64,000 bases of DNA from Thermophilibacter mediterraneus (GCF_900119385.1 NZ_FPKO01000009.1:83404-147403); one strand, 5' to 3'. Positions 47,781 to 57,320 are shown, counted from the first letter of the stretch. Notes: generated by a model not told the origin, from the sequence alone. Program-made: numbers and translations.

Positions 47781-49121
47781 GGTAACGTACAATTTCTTGC
47801 GCACTTTGACAGCGGAATAGCGTCCAGGTAAGGAAGGAGGGCACGGCCCGCCCCGGTATGATTCGAGTTGCCTAGACAAGAAACATGCTGGAGGTGGACC
47901 ATGCCCGATCCCATTGTATCTTTGAACGAGGAGTCGCTGAGGGCCGACCTCGGCGAGCTCGTCAGGAAGACCGTCGAGGACACGCTGAACGGGCTCCTCG
48001 AGGAGGAGGCCGGCGACCTCGTGGGCGCCGAGCGCTACGAGCGCACCGCCGACCGCGAGGCCTACCGCGCCGGGCACTACGAGCGGAAGCTCGCGACGAC
48101 GTCAGGGGAGGTCACCATCCGCATGCCCAAGCTCAAGGGCGTGCGGTTCACGACGGCCATCATCGAGCGCTACCGGCGCCGGGAGACCTCGGTCGAGGAG
48201 GCGATGATCGAGATGTACCTCGCCGGGGTCTCCACCAGGCGCATCGAGGACGTGAGCGAGATCCTCTGGGGCTCGAGCGTCTCGGCCTCCACCGTCTCGA
48301 ACCTCAACGAGAAGGCCTTCGCGTCCGTCGAGGAGTGGCGCAACCGTCCCCTCGAGCGCGCCTACCCCTACGTCTACGTCGACGGCATCTACCTGAAGCG
48401 CAGCTGGGGCGGCTCCTACGAGAACGTCGCCGTGATGGTCGCCATCGGCGTGAACGACGACGGCTACCGCGAGGTCATAGGCGCGGCCGAGGGGTTCACC
48501 GAGTCGGCCGAGTGCTGGCGGGAGTTCCTCTCGTGGCTCAAGTCGCGCGGGCTGCGCGGGGTACGCATGTTCACGGGGGACAAGGCGGCCGGCATGGTCG
48601 GCTCGATCGCCGAGGTGTTCCCGGGGGCCGCCTACCAGAGGTGCACGGTGCACTTCTACCGCAACGTGCTGGCCAGGGTGCCCAAGTCGAAGAGGCCGAA
48701 GGTCGCGGCCATGCTCAAGGCCGTCCACGCCATGGAGTCGCGCGAGGCCTCCGAGGCCAAGGCGCTCGAGGTCGCATCCGAGCTGGAGGCGTCGAGGCTC
48801 GGGGAGGCCGCGAAGGCCGTGCGCGAGGGGTACGCGGAGACCCTGACCTACACGCGATTCCCGCGCGAGCACTGGCGGAGGATCAGGACCAACAACGCCA
48901 TCGAGCGGCTCAACCGCGAGATACGCAGGCGAACCCGCGTTGTCGGCACTTTCCCTGACGGGAGGAGCGCGCTCATGCTCGTGACCGCGAGGCTCAAGTA
49001 CGTCGCCGAGAGCGAGTGGGGCTCCCGCCGCTACCTGGACGTGACGCTGCTGGACGAGTAGCCGCACCGGATGGCGGGCCTATGGGGCTGTCGGAAAGTG
49101 CGCAAGAATCTTGACGGTACC
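47781..49121 (+). mobile_element. IS256-family insertion sequence with 9-bp target duplication
   Basis: Left end reads GGTAACGTACAATTTCTTGC and inner CGCACTTTGACAGC; right end, inverted, reads GGTACCGTCAAGATTCTTGC then GCACTTTCCGACAGC, an imperfect terminal inverted repeat of about 33 bases. The 9-base target CCCGCACCA occurs directly outside both ends (47772-47780 and 49122-49130). So a complete 1341-bp element, presumably still intact, inserted just before the MFS gene. Confidence 0.93.
47901..49061 (+). CDS. IS256 family transposase
   Basis: A 386-residue DDE transposase of the Mutator/IS256 type: catalytic Asp near residue 160 in VYVDGIYLKRSWGGSYEN, Asp near residue 226 in MFTGDKAAGMVGSIAE, and Glu near residue 334 in RTNNAIERLNREIRRRTRV. 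An N-terminal AGHYERKLATTSGEVTIR and CTVHFYRNVLARVP are typical. CTGGAGGT precedes ATG 47901. The gene fills the IS with about 60 bases before the right end. Confidence 0.95.
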   Translation: MPDPIVSLNEESLRADLGELVRKTVEDTLNGLLEEEAGDLVGAERYERTADREAYRAGHYERKLATTSGEVTIRMPKLKGVRFTTAIIERYRRRETSVEEAMIEMYLAGVSTRRIEDVSEILWGSSVSASTVSNLNEKAFASVEEWRNRPLERAYPYVYVDGIYLKRSWGGSYENVAVMVAIGVNDDGYREVIGAAEGFTESAECWREFLSWLKSRGLRGVRMFTGDKAAGMVGSIAEVFPGAAYQRCTVHFYRNVLARVPKSKRPKVAAMLKAVHAMESREASEAKALEVASELEASRLGEAAKAVREGYAETLTYTRFPREHWRRIRTNNAIERLNREIRRRTRVVGTFPDGRSALMLVTARLKYVAESEWGSRRYLDVTLLDE

Positions 49122-49130
49122 CCCGCACCA

Positions 49131-49587
49131 AGCCGTAGATTCCCAGCCCACATGCCCCGTCAGGAACATTTGACAGGTCGTTGCGCCCATGCGGGGCGCC
49201 GTGTCGGCTACCTTTGATGGTACGCCATCTCCTCCCGTGGCACGCGTCGGGGAGCGTCGGCCGGGAGGGGCGTTTGACGTGCGGGGCTGGCGCGAGCGGC
49301 TGGTACGGTCCCCTCCCGCGGGTTGACACTATACCCTGACACCATTGTCAGAGCTGCCGAATGGCCCGTCACGGCGACGCCGTGCTGCGCCTTGCCGTCG
49401 AGGGGGCCGCCTCGGCGAGGGCGTTTGCGTGGGACGTCGCGTGACCGAGGGCCCCTGACGGGGCGCGCGCAGGGCGCGCCGCCGCGCTGGGGCGACCGCC
49501 GGCCGCGCCCGCCCCGGCGGCATCGCGTTATCTCCCGCTCAAATGGGTACGATTGAGCCATTGCAGAGCCGCCCGATGGGAGACCCC
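49131..49587. other. Intergenic stretch after the IS256 element
   Basis: About 460 bases without a gene: a small perfect palindrome CTGAC-accatt-GTCAG, a TTGACA-like box (49323) and a GC-rich stretch. The segment was upstream of the MFS gene before the IS insertion. A 27-codon frame at 49361 (MARHGDAVLRLAVEGAASAR) is probably chance. Confidence 0.5.
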
Positions 49588-50793
49588 ATGAACGAAGCCC
49601 CCGTACCCGCAGAGAGCCGTCGGATCTCCGTCGTCCTCAAGCTCTACGCCGTCTACTGCCTCGTCACGGCAGCGGCGGTGCTCGCCATAATCGCCATCAT
49701 AGCCGTGCCGCTCGCCCAATACGGAGCCACCCTCTTCAGGGAGAGCCATGACGTCACGCTCACGATGGGCCTCAGCGTCCTGCAGATCGTCATGCTCGTG
49801 GTCGGCGCCGTCGGGTACGTGCTCTTCGGCGTGCTCGTGCTCAGGAACCGCAGGAGACACGTGGCCCAGATCGCCTACGCGCTCATCGGCGTGGGCGTGG
49901 TGAACCTGCTGCTGGAGATCATGCTCAACGGCTTTGGTGACAACCTCATCTACGATGGCGTGCGCCTGCTCGTCCTGGTGGTCATCTCGGCGACCATCGA
50001 CCCCACGCTCGTCACCGAGCGCCGCCTTCAGCGCAAGCTGCGCGACATGGAGACCGAGGAGGCGGCCGAGGAGGGCACGCTCGGTCGTGCCAAGGGAGAC
50101 CGGGGCTTCATCGAGCTCGACTTCTTCAACCTGTTCTGGGTCTTCGTGGTCTGCAGCGTGCTCGGCCTCGCCATAGAGGTCGTGTACCACATGGTCGTCG
50201 TCGACCCGGGAGTCTACCAGGACCGCGCCGGCATGCTCTTCGGCCCGTTCTCGCCCATCTACGGGGTGGGGGCCGTCCTCATGACGGTGGCGCTCAACCG
50301 CTTCTACCGCGCCAACCCCATCGTCATCTTCCTGGTGTCCGCGGTGATCGGCGGCCTCTTCGAGGCGTCCGTCTCGTGGTTCATGCAGGTGGGATTCGGC
50401 GCCGTCGCCTGGGACTACTCGGGCTCCACGATCTTCGGGCTCTTCCCCGACCCGGTGGCGGTCCTCTTCGCGGGGCGCACCTCGACCCTGTTCATGTGCA
50501 TGTGGGGCGCCCTGGGCTTCGTGTGGATCAAGCTGTGCCTGCCGTGGCTGCTCAAGCTCATCAACCTCATCCCCTGGCAGGCACGCTACTCCGTCACGAC
50601 CGTCTGCGCCGCCCTCATGCTCGTGAACGCCGTGATGACGCTCCAGTCGCTCGAGTGCTGGTACCAGCGCGAGAGCGGGCTCGCGCCGAGCTCTCCCGTC
50701 GAGGAGTTCTACGCGGAGCACTACGACAACGAGTACATGGCCAACCGCTTCCAGTCCATGACCATCACGCCCGAGAACAGCGCTCGCGCGTAG
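49588..50793 (+). CDS. Membrane protein, putative ABC transporter type IV (CmpB domain)
   Basis: A 401-residue protein with about nine membrane helices: four N-terminal (SVVLKLYAVYCLVTAAAVLA, VLQIVMLVVGAVGYVLFGVL), a charged middle loop, then the CmpB_ABC part from residue 175 (FWVFVVCSVLGLAIEVVYHM, GPFSPIYGVGAVLMTVALNR, SWFMQVGFGAVAWDYS). Function is unknown; similar proteins are common in Coriobacteria and Clostridia. ATG 49588 is chosen for a GGGAG seven bases upstream, with ATG 49576 as alternative. Confidence 0.8.
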   Translation: MNEAPVPAESRRISVVLKLYAVYCLVTAAAVLAIIAIIAVPLAQYGATLFRESHDVTLTMGLSVLQIVMLVVGAVGYVLFGVLVLRNRRRHVAQIAYALIGVGVVNLLLEIMLNGFGDNLIYDGVRLLVLVVISATIDPTLVTERRLQRKLRDMETEEAAEEGTLGRAKGDRGFIELDFFNLFWVFVVCSVLGLAIEVVYHMVVVDPGVYQDRAGMLFGPFSPIYGVGAVLMTVALNRFYRANPIVIFLVSAVIGGLFEASVSWFMQVGFGAVAWDYSGSTIFGLFPDPVAVLFAGRTSTLFMCMWGALGFVWIKLCLPWLLKLINLIPWQARYSVTTVCAALMLVNAVMTLQSLECWYQRESGLAPSSPVEEFYAEHYDNEYMANRFQSMTITPENSARA

Positions 50794-51268
50794 CCGTCGC
50801 GGGGCCGGGCTCCGCGGACAGCGCGGTGCCCGCTGGGCGGACATGCTGGGATGCGACGTGATTTGGTTGCTTGGGTTCAGCGATGTCCGCTCGCTGCCTG
50901 AAAGACGGTGCGATTGGGTAATTCCGCCTCGGCCCCAGGGCCGGAAGAGGGCATGATTGGGTAGTTGCCTTCATGCACGTCAACAGTAGAGGGCAATTCT
51001 GTCACGAAGCCCGCACGATTGGGTGGCGACCTTTTTTCGCGTCCGTTCCAAGGGACCCAAGAGCACCCAATCGTCCGGCATGCGTGGCATCCAGCCCCCC
51101 CCATAGGGCCCCGTGGGCTTCTCGGGTGGATTGAACATAAAAAACGCTACCCAATCGCTGGGAGTTTCGGCAGGCCACCAGAACCCCGGCGCCAGGCCAC
51201 CGGCGCCGCCGTCAGGCCACCGGGACCCCGGCGCCGCCGTCAGGCCACCGGCGCTTCCGCCCGCGGGC
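50794..51268. repeat. Cluster of CGATTGGGT motifs
   Basis: CGATTGGGT (or TGATTGGGT) occurs at 50911, 50954 and 51016 and inverted (ACCCAATCG) at 51065 and 51149. The 51016/51065 pair forms a 10-bp perfect stem around a loop, with AAGCCCGC/GCGTGGC-like flanks and a TTTTTT run inside. The rest is noncoding, followed by a 25-base direct-repeat tract CAGGCCACCGG (51171-51250). It separates the CmpB gene and the TetR gene. Confidence 0.7.
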
Positions 51269-51901
51269 TCACGGGGTCGCGACGCGACGCGTGCGCTCGA
51301 GGAGCGCCGCGAGCTCGCGCGGGCTCATGCCGAGCACGTCGGCGACGCGGCGCACGAGCCAGAGGTGCCGCTCGTGGACGAAGGCAATCGACGCGCGGCG
51401 CTTGGACGCGGTCGACGCGCGCGCCCGCGACAGCATCCCGATCGTCCCGCCGACCGCGTACTCGAGCTGCGCCACGACCTCGTCCGGCAGCGGCGCGCCG
51501 TCCGGGCTCAGCGCCGTCGACCAGAGGCCCAGCATCGCATCGAGGGTCACCTCGTAGACGCTGCTCATCCCGCCGCGGTCGAGCAGCAGGCACACGCGCT
51601 CGAGGCTGCGCGAGACCGCGGGGGTCTCGTCCGGGAGCTCCTCCTGCGCGGCGAGCGCCACGAAGGAGTGCCCCGCGCGATCCGAGTTGAGCAGCTCCTG
51701 CCGAAGCGCCCACGCGACGAGCGCGTCGATGTCGGGGAAGTGGTAGTAGAACGAGCCCCTGCTCACGCCAGCCGCGTCAATGACGTCCCCCACCCCGACC
51801 TCGGTGAGCCGGCGCGACTCGAGGCAGCTCCACAGCGCGTCCGCGAGCCGCGCCCGCATGCGGCCAGCCGCCCGCGAGCCCTCGCGCGACGACGCGCTCA
51901 T
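51269..51901 (-). CDS. TetR family regulator downstream of the activase
   Basis: A 210-residue TetR: HTH residues about 12-60 (RMRARLADALWSCLESRRLT, VGVGDVIDAAGVSRGSFYYH, PDIDALVAW). C-terminal helices end LGMSPRELAALLERTRRVAT. ATG 51901 overlaps the stop of the giant activase gene (ATGA, 51898-51901), so both come from one transcript. The perfect palindrome 56367-56393 before the activase start is the likely binding site of this protein. Confidence 0.88.
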   Translation of the reverse strand: MSASSREGSRAAGRMRARLADALWSCLESRRLTEVGVGDVIDAAGVSRGSFYYHFPDIDALVAWALRQELLNSDRAGHSFVALAAQEELPDETPAVSRSLERVCLLLDRGGMSSVYEVTLDAMLGLWSTALSPDGAPLPDEVVAQLEYAVGGTIGMLSRARASTASKRRASIAFVHERHLWLVRRVADVLGMSPRELAALLERTRRVATP

Positions 51902-54900
51902 CGCTCGCCCGCCTCGGGCTCGGCGTCGGGGCGCATGTCCATGACGAGCATCTGCAGGCGGTTCTCGATGTTGGCCTGGCTCACGTCGGGGTCGTAGTCG
52001 AGCGGGAGCACCTGCGCGTCGGGATAGAGCTCCTTCACCCGCTTGATGATGCCGCGTCCCACCACGTGGTTGGGCAGGCACCCAAAGGGCTGCAGGATCA
52101 CGAAGTTGCGCACCCCACGCGCCGCCTGCTCCAGGATCTCCGCGGGGATGAGGATGCCCTCGCCCGCGTCGAAGGTGTGATGGATGATCGGGTCGCTCCT
52201 CCGGGCGAGCTCGGCCATGCTCGCCGGGCGCTCGTAGAGCGGGCAGCCGCGCGCGAGGCGGTCGGTCAGCGCGAGCGTCGCCTGGAAGATGTCGTCCACG
52301 AGGGCGTTCCACGCGCGCTCGCGCGGAGGGATGCCCGCGTGGAACTCGCTCGCCTGGGCGTGCCTGTAGGAGTAGCTCTTACGGATGACGTCGGTCATGC
52401 GCGCCTCCACGATCTCGAGGCCGTTGCGCTCGAGATAGCGCTCGATCTCGTGGTTGGCCCCGGGGTGGAAGTTGAGCAGGTACTCCCCGACTATCAGGAC
52501 GCGCGGCCTCGGCCGGGAGCGGTCGTGCGGCACGCTGGCCAGCAGGTCGAGCCCGCTTCTGAACGCACCCGTCGCGCCGCGCGCGCCGTGCCGCTCGATG
52601 GCGGCGACGAGGCCGTCCATGGCCTGGTCGAAGGCCTCGTCGGCGGACCCGCTCACAAGCTCGTAGGGACGCACCCTGCGCAGGACGGCCTCGTAGACGT
52701 CAATCATGGGGAGGCCGAGCGCGATGTCCACCGAGGCGCCCACGCCCAGCCTGAAGCCGGGATGCAGGTCGTGGGAGTCCTCGGCGTCGTTGGTGATGAT
52801 GGGGACCTGCCCGTAGCCCGCGTCGTCGAGCGCCTTGCGCAGGAGGGCGCCGTAGTGCGTGAGGCGGCAGTCGCCCACGTACTTCGCCATCATCACGGCC
52901 GTCCGATCCGGGTCGTGGCCGCCGCGCTCGAGCTCGGCGAGCACCTCGCCTATCACGATCTGCGCCGGGAAGCAGATGTCGTTGTGCACGTAGCGCTTGC
53001 CGAGGGCGATGGCGCGCTCGCGTCCGAGCTCGAGGGGAACGGCGCGGACGCCCTGCCGGCTCGCCGCCGCTGCCATGAGGCGAGAGAACGCGTGCGAGGT
53101 GTTGGGAACGATCACCTCGTAGGTCCGCTCGTCCCCGCGGGCAAACTTGACGGGGTAGGGCTCCGGGAGCTCGCGCGGGGCGACGGGGGCCGAGGCCCGC
53201 TCGGACGCGCGGCGCTCGCGCACCGTCTCCACGAAGGAGCGCACGCGGATGCCGAGAGGCCCGGTGGCGTCGGACTCGTCGAGCTTGAGGATGAGCGGGA
53301 CCTTGTCGCCGATCTCGTGCATGAGGCGGACGACCTCGTCGGAGAGGTAGGCGTCGTGGCCGCAGCCAAAGCTCACGAGCTGCACGTACTCGAGGCGGGG
53401 GTCGCGCGCGGCGATGACCGCCGACCCGAGCACGCGCTCGTGGAAGTTGTTCACGACGTCGATGCGGCTACGCGAGAGGTCGACCTCGCGGACGCCCGGC
53501 ACGGCGTCCGCCGTGAGCACCGGAACGCCCGCGCGCACGAACATCTCGGGGAGCTCGTGGTTGACGAGGGCGTCGTTCTGATACGGGCGCGAGGCGAGAA
53601 CCACCGCGCAGCCGCCGTCCCTCTCCACCCCGGCGAGCACCTCTTGGCCGCGACGCTCCAGCTCCTCGGTGAACGACCTCTGCGCGGCGGTCGCCTGGCG
53701 CACGGCAGAGCGCGCCTGCACGCGCGTGAGGCCCGCCCACGAGCGCAGCCACGCCATGAGCTGCGTCTCGCGGTCGGCGTCGGTGTACCAGTGGAAGAGC
53801 GGCGCGTCGAACGGGATGCCCCAGCGCCGCTCGGGGTTGTCGGAGTTCCTCACCACGAGCGGGTAGCCCTTGACCACCGCGCACATGGACTGGCTCGTCC
53901 TCGAGGCGTTGTCGGAGGGCACCGTGGTGACCGACGGCATGAGGATGCGGTCGACCCCCTGGTCACGCAGGTCGCGCAGGTGCCCGTGGACGAGCTTGGC
54001 GGGGAAGCACACCGTGTCGGACGTGACCGCGGGCAGCCCCCGCTCGAACATCGCGCGCGTGCTGCGGCGCGAGAGCCGCACCCGGTAGCCCGCGGCGCGC
54101 AGGAGCGTGGTCCAGAAGGGCGCCCACTCCCAGAGGGAGAGCACGCGCGGCAGGCCGATCACCGGGGCGTCGTCACCGAGGTCGCGCACGGGGGTGACGG
54201 GGTACTCGCGGAAGAGCATGCGCTCGCGCTCGGCGAAGAGGTTGGGCACGCGCGCGGTCCGCTCGCGGACCTTGCGCTCGCGGGCGCGAACCTCCGCGTC
54301 GCGCGGGTCGCCCACGACCTCGCCGCGCGGGCAGCGGTTGCCCGTCACCCACGACGCGCCGCTCGAGAACGTGATGCGCGTGCGGCTGCAGTGGTTCTGG
54401 CAGAAGGGACAGGAGAGACCCGCCTCGGTGTCGTACGAGAAGTCCCTGAGCGCGTCGAAGCCCACGAAGTCGGTGCGCGGAACGTGCCCGGTGGCGCGAA
54501 GCCCCTCCTGGGCGTGCTCGCGAACGAGCTGGGCCACGCCAATCGCCCCCATGAGCCCCGCGTGCGGGGAGCGCGTGACGGGACGCCCCACGCGCTGCTC
54601 GAAGGCGCGCAGGACGGCGTCGTTCAGAAACGTTCCCCCCTGCACCACGATCTTCTCGCCCAGCGCGTCCATGCTGGGGACGCGCACCACCTTGGTGAAG
54701 ACGTTCTCGATGATCGAGCGGCACAGGCCGGCCATGATGTCGTCCGGAGACCTTCCGTTTCGCTGCTCAGTCACGATGGAGCTCGTCATGAAGACGGTGC
54801 AGCGGCTGCCCAGGTGGGCGGGCGCGTCCGAGCGAAAGGCCGCTTCCGCGATCTTCTCGACCGGGATGCCGAGGGAGCCGGCGAAGGTCTCGAGGAACGA

Positions 54901-56313
54901 GCCGCAGCCCGAGGAGCAGGCCTCATTCACCACCACGTTGGTAATGATGCCGTGGTCGAGCCAGATGGCCTTCATGTCCTGGCCGCCGATGTCGAGCACG
55001 AAGGTGGCGTCCGGGACCACGTCGCGAACGGCACGGGCGTGCGCGACGGTCTCGACCACGTGGTAGTCGGCCCCGAACGCCTTGGCGAACATGAGCTCCC
55101 CGTACCCGGTGGTGCCCACTCCCAGGACGTCGAGGCGCTCCCCCGCCGCGCGGTGGCGAGCCTCCAGGTCGCGAAGGGCGCGCGCGGCCACGTCGAGCGG
55201 CTGGCCCTCGTTGGACGCGTAGAAGGAGTCGACGAGGGCGCCCCCCTCGTCGACGAGGGCGAACTTGGTGGTCGTCGACCCCGAGTCGATGCCGAGGTAG
55301 ACCCCGAGGGAGCCGCCCGCGCCCCTCCGGGCGACGGGGTCGGTCGGGACGGCGTGGCGCGCCTCGAAGTCGCGTCGCTCGTCCTCGGTCGAGAAGAACG
55401 GCTGGTCCGGCTCCGCCCGCTCAGCGCGCGGGTGTCGGTCGAGCTCCTCGAGCGCGCGCACGGCCTCGCTCACGTCAAGGTCGGTCGGGCGGTCCGAGAA
55501 AAGCTGGTCGACGGCGAGCGCAGTGCCGAGCGCCATGATGGTCTCCGCGTGCGCGGGCACGAGCGCCTCGCCCTCGCCGAGCCCCAGACGCTCGGAGAAC
55601 ACGCGCACGAGGGCGGGGTTGAAGGTGAGCGGGCCGCCCTCGAAGACGACCGGAGCGACGATGTCGAGACCCTGGGCGAGGCCGCCGATGGTCTGCTTGG
55701 CGATGGCGTGCAGAGAGGAGAGCGCGATGTCCGACTTGGGGACGCCCTGGTTGATGAGCGGTTGGATGTCCGTCTTCGCGTAGACGCCGCAGCGACCCGA
55801 GATGTCGTAGACCGTGGACCCGGCGGAGGCGAGCGCGTTGAAGTCGCGCGGCTCGACCTTGAGCAGCGTGGCGATCTCGTCGAGGAAGGCCCCCGTGCCG
55901 CCCGCGCACGATCCGTTCATGCGCATGTTGGAGACGCTCAGCTCGCCGGTGCGCGCGTCGCGCTCGAAGAAGACGATCTTGGCGTCCTGGCCGCCCAGCT
56001 CGATCGCCGTTCGCGCGTGCGGGTAGAGCTCGCGGACCGCGATGGAGTTGGCCACGACCTCCTGCACGTAGGGCAGGCGCAGGGCCTCGGCGAGCGTGGG
56101 GGCGCCCGAGCCGGTGAGGGCGGCGCGGAGGCGCGCGTCCGGGAAGGAGCGCTCGAGCTCGGAGAGGACCCGCGAGGCCGTGAGGGCCTGGCGGGCGCCG
56201 TGGCGGACGTAGCGCGAGAAGAGCGTGCGCCCGTCACGGTCCAGGGCCACGACCTTGACCGTCGTGGACCCCACGTCGATGCCGACCCTGAGCTCGCCTG
56301 CCGCTGCTGCCAT
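51898..56313 (-). CDS. Giant hydroxyacyl-CoA dehydratase activase-like protein
   Basis: A 1471-residue multidomain protein. Residues about 8-260 are a BadF/HgdC ATPase (GIDVGSTTVKVVALDRDG), residues about 336-600 a second (GIDSGSTTTKFALVDEGG, with the activator cysteines NEACSSGCGSFLETFAG). A CPFCQNHCSRT motif follows near residue 633, then a DUF2229 part (CFPAKLVHGH) and an HgdB-like end (SFGCGHDAYLSDEV, CFPAQIVIGEVL, FVILQPFGCLPNHVVGRG). Such fusions combine activator ATPase and dehydratase-like subunits; in anaerobes they drive radical dehydration by ATP-dependent electron transfer. The actual substrate is unknown. Confidence 0.92.
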   Translation of the reverse strand: MAAAAGELRVGIDVGSTTVKVVALDRDGRTLFSRYVRHGARQALTASRVLSELERSFPDARLRAALTGSGAPTLAEALRLPYVQEVVANSIAVRELYPHARTAIELGGQDAKIVFFERDARTGELSVSNMRMNGSCAGGTGAFLDEIATLLKVEPRDFNALASAGSTVYDISGRCGVYAKTDIQPLINQGVPKSDIALSSLHAIAKQTIGGLAQGLDIVAPVVFEGGPLTFNPALVRVFSERLGLGEGEALVPAHAETIMALGTALAVDQLFSDRPTDLDVSEAVRALEELDRHPRAERAEPDQPFFSTEDERRDFEARHAVPTDPVARRGAGGSLGVYLGIDSGSTTTKFALVDEGGALVDSFYASNEGQPLDVAARALRDLEARHRAAGERLDVLGVGTTGYGELMFAKAFGADYHVVETVAHARAVRDVVPDATFVLDIGGQDMKAIWLDHGIITNVVVNEACSSGCGSFLETFAGSLGIPVEKIAEAAFRSDAPAHLGSRCTVFMTSSIVTEQRNGRSPDDIMAGLCRSIIENVFTKVVRVPSMDALGEKIVVQGGTFLNDAVLRAFEQRVGRPVTRSPHAGLMGAIGVAQLVREHAQEGLRATGHVPRTDFVGFDALRDFSYDTEAGLSCPFCQNHCSRTRITFSSGASWVTGNRCPRGEVVGDPRDAEVRARERKVRERTARVPNLFAERERMLFREYPVTPVRDLGDDAPVIGLPRVLSLWEWAPFWTTLLRAAGYRVRLSRRSTRAMFERGLPAVTSDTVCFPAKLVHGHLRDLRDQGVDRILMPSVTTVPSDNASRTSQSMCAVVKGYPLVVRNSDNPERRWGIPFDAPLFHWYTDADRETQLMAWLRSWAGLTRVQARSAVRQATAAQRSFTEELERRGQEVLAGVERDGGCAVVLASRPYQNDALVNHELPEMFVRAGVPVLTADAVPGVREVDLSRSRIDVVNNFHERVLGSAVIAARDPRLEYVQLVSFGCGHDAYLSDEVVRLMHEIGDKVPLILKLDESDATGPLGIRVRSFVETVRERRASERASAPVAPRELPEPYPVKFARGDERTYEVIVPNTSHAFSRLMAAAASRQGVRAVPLELGRERAIALGKRYVHNDICFPAQIVIGEVLAELERGGHDPDRTAVMMAKYVGDCRLTHYGALLRKALDDAGYGQVPIITNDAEDSHDLHPGFRLGVGASVDIALGLPMIDVYEAVLRRVRPYELVSGSADEAFDQAMDGLVAAIERHGARGATGAFRSGLDLLASVPHDRSRPRPRVLIVGEYLLNFHPGANHEIERYLERNGLEIVEARMTDVIRKSYSYRHAQASEFHAGIPPRERAWNALVDDIFQATLALTDRLARGCPLYERPASMAELARRSDPIIHHTFDAGEGILIPAEILEQAARGVRNFVILQPFGCLPNHVVGRGIIKRVKELYPDAQVLPLDYDPDVSQANIENRLQMLVMDMRPDAEPEAGER

Positions 56314-56366
56314 GTGTCACCTGCCCCGTTGCGATTTCGACGTAGGTGAGTGTACCTGCGCAGGCT

Positions 56367-56393
56367 GATTTTTAGACAGTCTGTCTAAAAATC
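56367..56393. promoter_or_regulatory. Perfect TetR operator before the activase
   Basis: GATTTTTAGACAG and CTGTCTAAAAATC are perfect inverted 13-base arms with a single central T, 54 bases upstream of the activase start. The TTTAGACAGTCTGTCTAAA core is typical of TetR/AcrR operators. Confidence 0.85.
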
Positions 56394-56410
56394 CACAGTG
56401 CCGACGCGTA

Positions 56411-56461
56411 TGTGACAGCGGGGACGGGGGGGCGTGTCACCCCTCCGTCCCCGCTGTCACA
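56411..56461. terminator. Hairpin between lgt and the activase
   Basis: TGTGACAGCGGGGACGG and CCGTCCCCGCTGTCACA pair perfectly (17 bp) around a 17-base loop. It begins 13 bases after the lgt stop. Similar sequence to the 21364-21413 hairpin (ACAGCGGGGACGG shared). Confidence 0.8.
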
Positions 56462-56473
56462 CGCAGCATTCCC

Positions 56474-57301
56474 TCAGCGCCCCTCCACGTAGCCCGCCTG
56501 CGGGCGGCCAAGCCGGTGCGCCGCCACCAGCACGACGATGCCCAGCACCACGAGCGGCAGACTCAGGAGCTGGCCCATCGTGATGGGCCCGAAGAGGTAG
56601 CCGAGCTGGGCGTCGGGCACGCGAACGAACTCGACGAGGAAGCGGAACACGCCGTAGAGCGTGAGGAACCAGCCCATGAAGGTGCCCTGCGGCCGGGGCG
56701 GCACGCGCCGCGACAGCGCGTAGAGCACCGCGAAGATCACGAGACCCTCGAGCACGGCCTCGTAGAGCTGGGAGGGGTGGCGGTAGACGCCGCCCCCCGT
56801 CTCGAACATGACGCCCCAGGGCAGGTCCGTGGGCTTGCCCCAGAGCTCCCCGTTCACGAAGTTGGCGCAGCGGCCGAAGAAGAGGCCCAGCGGGGCCCCG
56901 ATGACGCCGAGGTCGCACACCGTGGGGATGGAGATGCGATAGTGGCGGCACACGAGCGCCCCGCCCACGACGGCGCCCACGAGACCGCCGTGGAAGCTCA
57001 TGCCGCCCTCCCAGGTGGCGAAGATCTCGAGCGGGCTCGACAGCGACTCCCCCGCCCCGTAGACGTAGAAGATCACATAGAACAGGCGGGCGCCTATGAT
57101 CACGCCAAAGACGACGCCGATCACGATGGAGAAGACGTCGTCGACCGTGAGGCCGAGCTTCCAGCGGCGCGCGGTCCGGTACATGACGACACCCGCGCAG
57201 ATGAAGCCGAGCAGGTAGGCTATGCCGTACCAGCGCACCGCAATCGGCCCCAGCGTGAAGGCCACCGGGTCGAGGGCGTGGTAGAGCGTATCGAGAAACA
57301 C
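56474..57301 (-). CDS. lgt: Prolipoprotein diacylglyceryl transferase
   Basis: A 275-residue Lgt: GMSFHGGLVGAVVGG (substrate motif, Lgt signature H-G-G-L), FFGRCANFVNGELWGKPT, the H-PSQLYEA motif as YRHPSQLYEAVLEGL, and seven membrane helices. It adds the diacylglyceryl group to lipoprotein cysteines, e.g. the lipobox proteins seen elsewhere in this window. It starts 20 bases after the NifU gene stop. Confidence 0.97.
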   Translation of the reverse strand: MFLDTLYHALDPVAFTLGPIAVRWYGIAYLLGFICAGVVMYRTARRWKLGLTVDDVFSIVIGVVFGVIIGARLFYVIFYVYGAGESLSSPLEIFATWEGGMSFHGGLVGAVVGGALVCRHYRISIPTVCDLGVIGAPLGLFFGRCANFVNGELWGKPTDLPWGVMFETGGGVYRHPSQLYEAVLEGLVIFAVLYALSRRVPPRPQGTFMGWFLTLYGVFRFLVEFVRVPDAQLGYLFGPITMGQLLSLPLVVLGIVVLVAAHRLGRPQAGYVEGR

Positions 57302-57320
57302 GTTCTTCTCGCCGCCCAGG

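Noticed and set aside
49361..49444. 27-codon ORF after the IS256 element
   Set aside because: No ribosome site or homology; likely chance in GC-rich DNA.
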